Origin: Cystobacterineae bacterium
GTDB taxonomy: Bacteria > Myxococcota > Myxococcia > Myxococcales > Myxococcaceae
NCBI GenBank assembly: GCA_009782175.1
Contig: WRKR01000033.1
Coordinates: 1 to 34,739 of the forward strand
Reading direction: 5' to 3'
DNA: 34,739 nt
The notes under the pieces: generated by a model
Databases searched by the model: none
Seen by the model: the letters and a program-made list of their open reading frames with translations, nothing else
What the model was told of the DNA's origin: nothing
Shown here: positions 33,304 through 34,739 of the stretch, piece after piece
Layout: each line of letters opens with the position of its first letter
Position numbering within the stretch: position 1 is the first letter of the stretch
Translations under genes and position numbers: made by a program

Positions 33304-33738
33304 GGTTGTTTTTTTAGGCCTGGGCTCTTCTGTAGTTGAGGGGGAAATTGAAATAGAAGTTGAAGCTAAAGCTGAGGCCTCAACTGAAGCCATGGTTGAA
33401 ACCACCATGGAAGCTTGAGCATGCGCAGCCTTTGGCTCCCACAAACTTTGGAGGAGCTGCTCCAACTCTTTGGCATATTGCGTTTTTTCAACAATGGCGT
33501 TGTCTACAAACTCGGCCAAAGCCATCAAGTGTAGCGTTGCTTCAGGTTGTCCCCTGTCCGCAAAGCGCATTGTTTCTTCCAGCTTCTTTCCTATTTTTTC
33601 TGCATAGTGCTCGCCGGATATTGCGGCCAAAGCTTCAAACTTTTCTCTTAACAAAGCAGCACCCTCAAAGCCTCTATTTTGGAGGCGCCTTAACATGCCT
33701 ATGATGGCTTCCACTTTTTCATTCTCAGTTTTGTGCAT
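33274..33738 (-). CDS. Small helical protein, family member C
   Basis: A 154-residue, soluble, helical protein. IIGMLRRLQNRGFEGAALLREKFEALAA resembles the first helix pair of members A (LEVLQNEGFEESAF) and B (LIELRIRGYWDAAS); ATLHLMALAEFVDNAIVEK corresponds to the third helix. The PGG turn is replaced by SGEHY. The tail is Ser/Ala/Thr-rich and ends in residues supplied by the 33268-33303 repeat. The ATG at 33736-33738 follows GAGGG; the frame is open to 33798 but overlaps member B. It is 22 bases downstream of B, in one operon. Function unknown. Confidence 0.65.
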   Translation of the reverse strand: MHKTENEKVEAIIGMLRRLQNRGFEGAALLREKFEALAAISGEHYAEKIGKKLEETMRFADRGQPEATLHLMALAEFVDNAIVEKTQYAKELEQLLQSLWEPKAAHAQASMVVSTMASVEASALASTSISISPSTTEEPRPKKTTLLYGKSPLE

Positions 33739-33760
33739 GACGCCCTCTGAAAAAAAAGTT

Positions 33761-34183
33761 TCAACTCCAGTGAGGAGAGCCCTGAAAAGTTTCTGCAACT
33801 CCCCACGGCTTAAATTTGCTTAAGCGTTCTGTGAGCCCGGCCCACATGGCGTCCATTTCCTCTTTGGGTATTTCCGCGCTTTGTGTTTGGGCTTCCTCAA
33901 GCGCTTTGAGAAAGCACTGCAGCTCGTGGCTGAAAACCGCCAAATACTTCTTGAGGCCAAGGTGGCCTTGCATGGCGTCCAAGCTGGCTTCAGCAACCAA
34001 AGCGGCAATGCTGTGCAAATAATTTTTGCCCCCGGGCAGCTGAATAACATGCATCGCCTGGCAATAAACACTCGCCGCATCCCAATAGCCGCGTATACGC
34101 AGCTCAATAAGCTGTTGCTCCAGGGTTTCCACAACCTGCCCTTCCTCGGCATTGAGAATTGCCCCTGCTTTTTTTTCACTCAT
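33761..34183 (-). CDS. Small helical protein, family member B, behind the second leader RNA
   Basis: A 140-residue, soluble, helical protein starting MSEKKAGAILNAEEG. It shares with member A the series L-x-x-L-x-x-x-G-[FY], PGG-x-x-x-L-x-x-I, and KYL (LKKYLAVFSHELQCFLKAL). The ATG at 34181-34183 has an excellent GGAGGAGG Shine-Dalgarno. The frame is open through the leader to 34330. In the shared leader segment, however, this frame reads PSFSLGEQRCCS while the A frame reads PASPLESSIAVL from nearly the same bases, so that region is not coding. C follows in the same operon. Function unknown. Confidence 0.65.
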   Translation of the reverse strand: MSEKKAGAILNAEEGQVVETLEQQLIELRIRGYWDAASVYCQAMHVIQLPGGKNYLHSIAALVAEASLDAMQGHLGLKKYLAVFSHELQCFLKALEEAQTQSAEIPKEEMDAMWAGLTERLSKFKPWGVAETFQGSPHWS

Positions 34184-34211
34184 AAAAGCCTCCTCCCTCT
34201 TCAAAAACGTA

Positions 34212-34446
34212 GAACAGCAGCGCTGCTCTCCAAGGGAGAAGCTGGGCGTTTGGGGAGCCAAATTTATGGCGGCCCAAACGAGTTCAAACACCGGAACATT
34301 CAGAGACCGGCAACCTTTCGGTTCCCGCATGGGCCGCCAAACCGGAGGCCGTCAGAGCGAGAAAGTGCCGCGCTACTCAGAATGCTTTCTCGTCTTCTGA
34401 ATGTTATAATGGGGTTTGATGCCCAGCTGCACTCTTTTCGCGCAGC
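34212..34446 (-). ncRNA. Structured leader RNA, copy 2
   Basis: Reverse-strand counterpart of 19668-19914. Conserved: 5' hairpin GCTGC/GCAGC (34442-34446 with 34426-34430), closing stem GCTGGGC/GCCCAGC (34421-34427 with 34241-34247), and the 3' hairpin 34212-34228. The middle is different in sequence but folds in the same places: AACATTCAGA/TCTGAATGTT (34396-34405 with 34295-34304, 10 bp perfect), CGAGAAAG/CTTTCTCG (34385-34392 with 34358-34365), a GAAA-tetraloop hairpin AACCGAAAGGTT (34312-34323) and CGTTTGGG/CCCAAACG (34273-34280 with 34247-34254). The gene start follows 28 bases after the last hairpin. Confidence 0.7.
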
Positions 34447-34452
34447 AAGAGG

Positions 34453-34461
34453 AATATAGCA
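34453..34461 (-). promoter_or_regulatory. Probable extended -10 promoter of the leader RNA, copy 2
   Basis: TGCTATATT on the minus strand matches TGTTATATT of copy 1 at the same distance from the 5' hairpin. The sequence upstream (CTTCCTCAAACAAAC) is identical in both copies. Confidence 0.5.
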
Positions 34462-34603
34462 TTCTTTGTTTGTTTGAGGAAGCAGAATATTTCAGAAGGG
34501 TTTTTTCGCCTGGCGGCGGGCAATTTAAATAGGGTTTTTTTGTCGCCTCCGGCGAAGGGTTTTTGGCAGGGGTTGTTTTGCAGAGGGGGCCTGCGGCCCG
34601 GCT
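34462..34603 (-). repeat. Conserved block upstream of leader RNA, copy 2
   Basis: Inverted counterpart of 19480-19652, containing the same short palindromes in the same order (for example CCCTTCGCCGGAGGCGAC and AGCCGGGCCGCAGGCC). Confidence 0.8.
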
Positions 34604-34641
34604 ATTTTCAAAGGAAAAAGTTTTTTTTGGGGGTGTTTTTA

Positions 34642-34739
34642 TTTTTTTCCTCCAGGGGGGGGAGTGTCGCCTCCGGCGAAGGGTTTTTTCGCCCTGCGGG
34701 CGCAGCTTGCCTTCGGCAAGTCACTTTTTTTGTCTGAAC
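34642..34739. repeat. GC-palindrome repeat module, second copy, running off the window
   Basis: Direct copy of parts of 18584-18735: GGAGTGTCGCC, the hairpins CGCCCTGCGGGCG and CTTGCCTTCGGCAAG, then the start of the A/T-rich palindrome (34720-34739). The repeat presumably continues beyond the window. Confidence 0.75.

Overview
The window looks like chromosomal DNA of a Gram-negative bacterium of the Myxococcota / former deltaproteobacterial type. The grounds are a large secreted protein with a MYXO-CTERM-like C-terminal anchor, a TonB-dependent receptor carrying its own TonB-like and carboxypeptidase-regulatory-like domains, many lipoproteins, and a polysaccharide-export pair (short OPX protein plus separate beta-barrel) of the kind described in Myxococcus. 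I do not place it to genus.

Layout. Positions 1-124 hold the right part of a small terminal-inverted-repeat element. Then come lysA (minus), a TonB-dependent receptor with a lipoprotein (1751-5396), and a minus-strand sugar-activation block (ROK kinase, phosphomannomutase/phosphoglucomutase, mannose-1-phosphate guanylyltransferase; 5553-9099). Next are a zinc-finger membrane protein, the MYXO-CTERM-like surface protein, and a second receptor operon with two lipoproteins (13157-17681), followed by a class-II-phosphodiesterase-like metallo-hydrolase. Positions 18563-19667 are a non-coding repeat island of nested hairpins, leading into a long structured leader RNA and a small helical protein gene with an ArsR-type regulator. 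Then come tRNA-Ser(TGA) beside serS, a hot-dog thioesterase, a lipoprotein, a small hypothetical gene and dtd. An exopolysaccharide block (24919-31727) holds a WecG/TagA glycosyltransferase, a polyprenyl-phosphate sugar transferase, a flippase, an OPX protein, a beta-barrel protein, a lone receiver and a degenerate CpsD-like protein. It ends in a second, complete copy of the inverted-repeat element. The window closes with a small gene, gpsA, and two minus-strand small helical protein genes behind a second copy of the leader RNA and of the repeats.

How the genes work together. The sugar-activation block can supply hexose phosphates and GDP-mannose. The exopolysaccharide block can start the lipid-linked repeat unit, flip it and export it. 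The receptor-lipoprotein operons are probable nutrient or metal uptake modules of unknown substrate.

The most unusual content is the pair of roughly 250-nt leader RNAs (19668-19914 plus strand; 34212-34446 minus strand). They share conserved ends, differ in sequence in the middle, and yet form perfect long-range stems in both copies. Their conserved 3' part is read in different frames relative to the downstream genes, so it is conserved as nucleic acid and not as protein. Both precede members of an unrecognised family of short helical proteins (three members here). This is the best candidate for an undescribed system. All homology calls come from reading motifs by eye; no database search was run.
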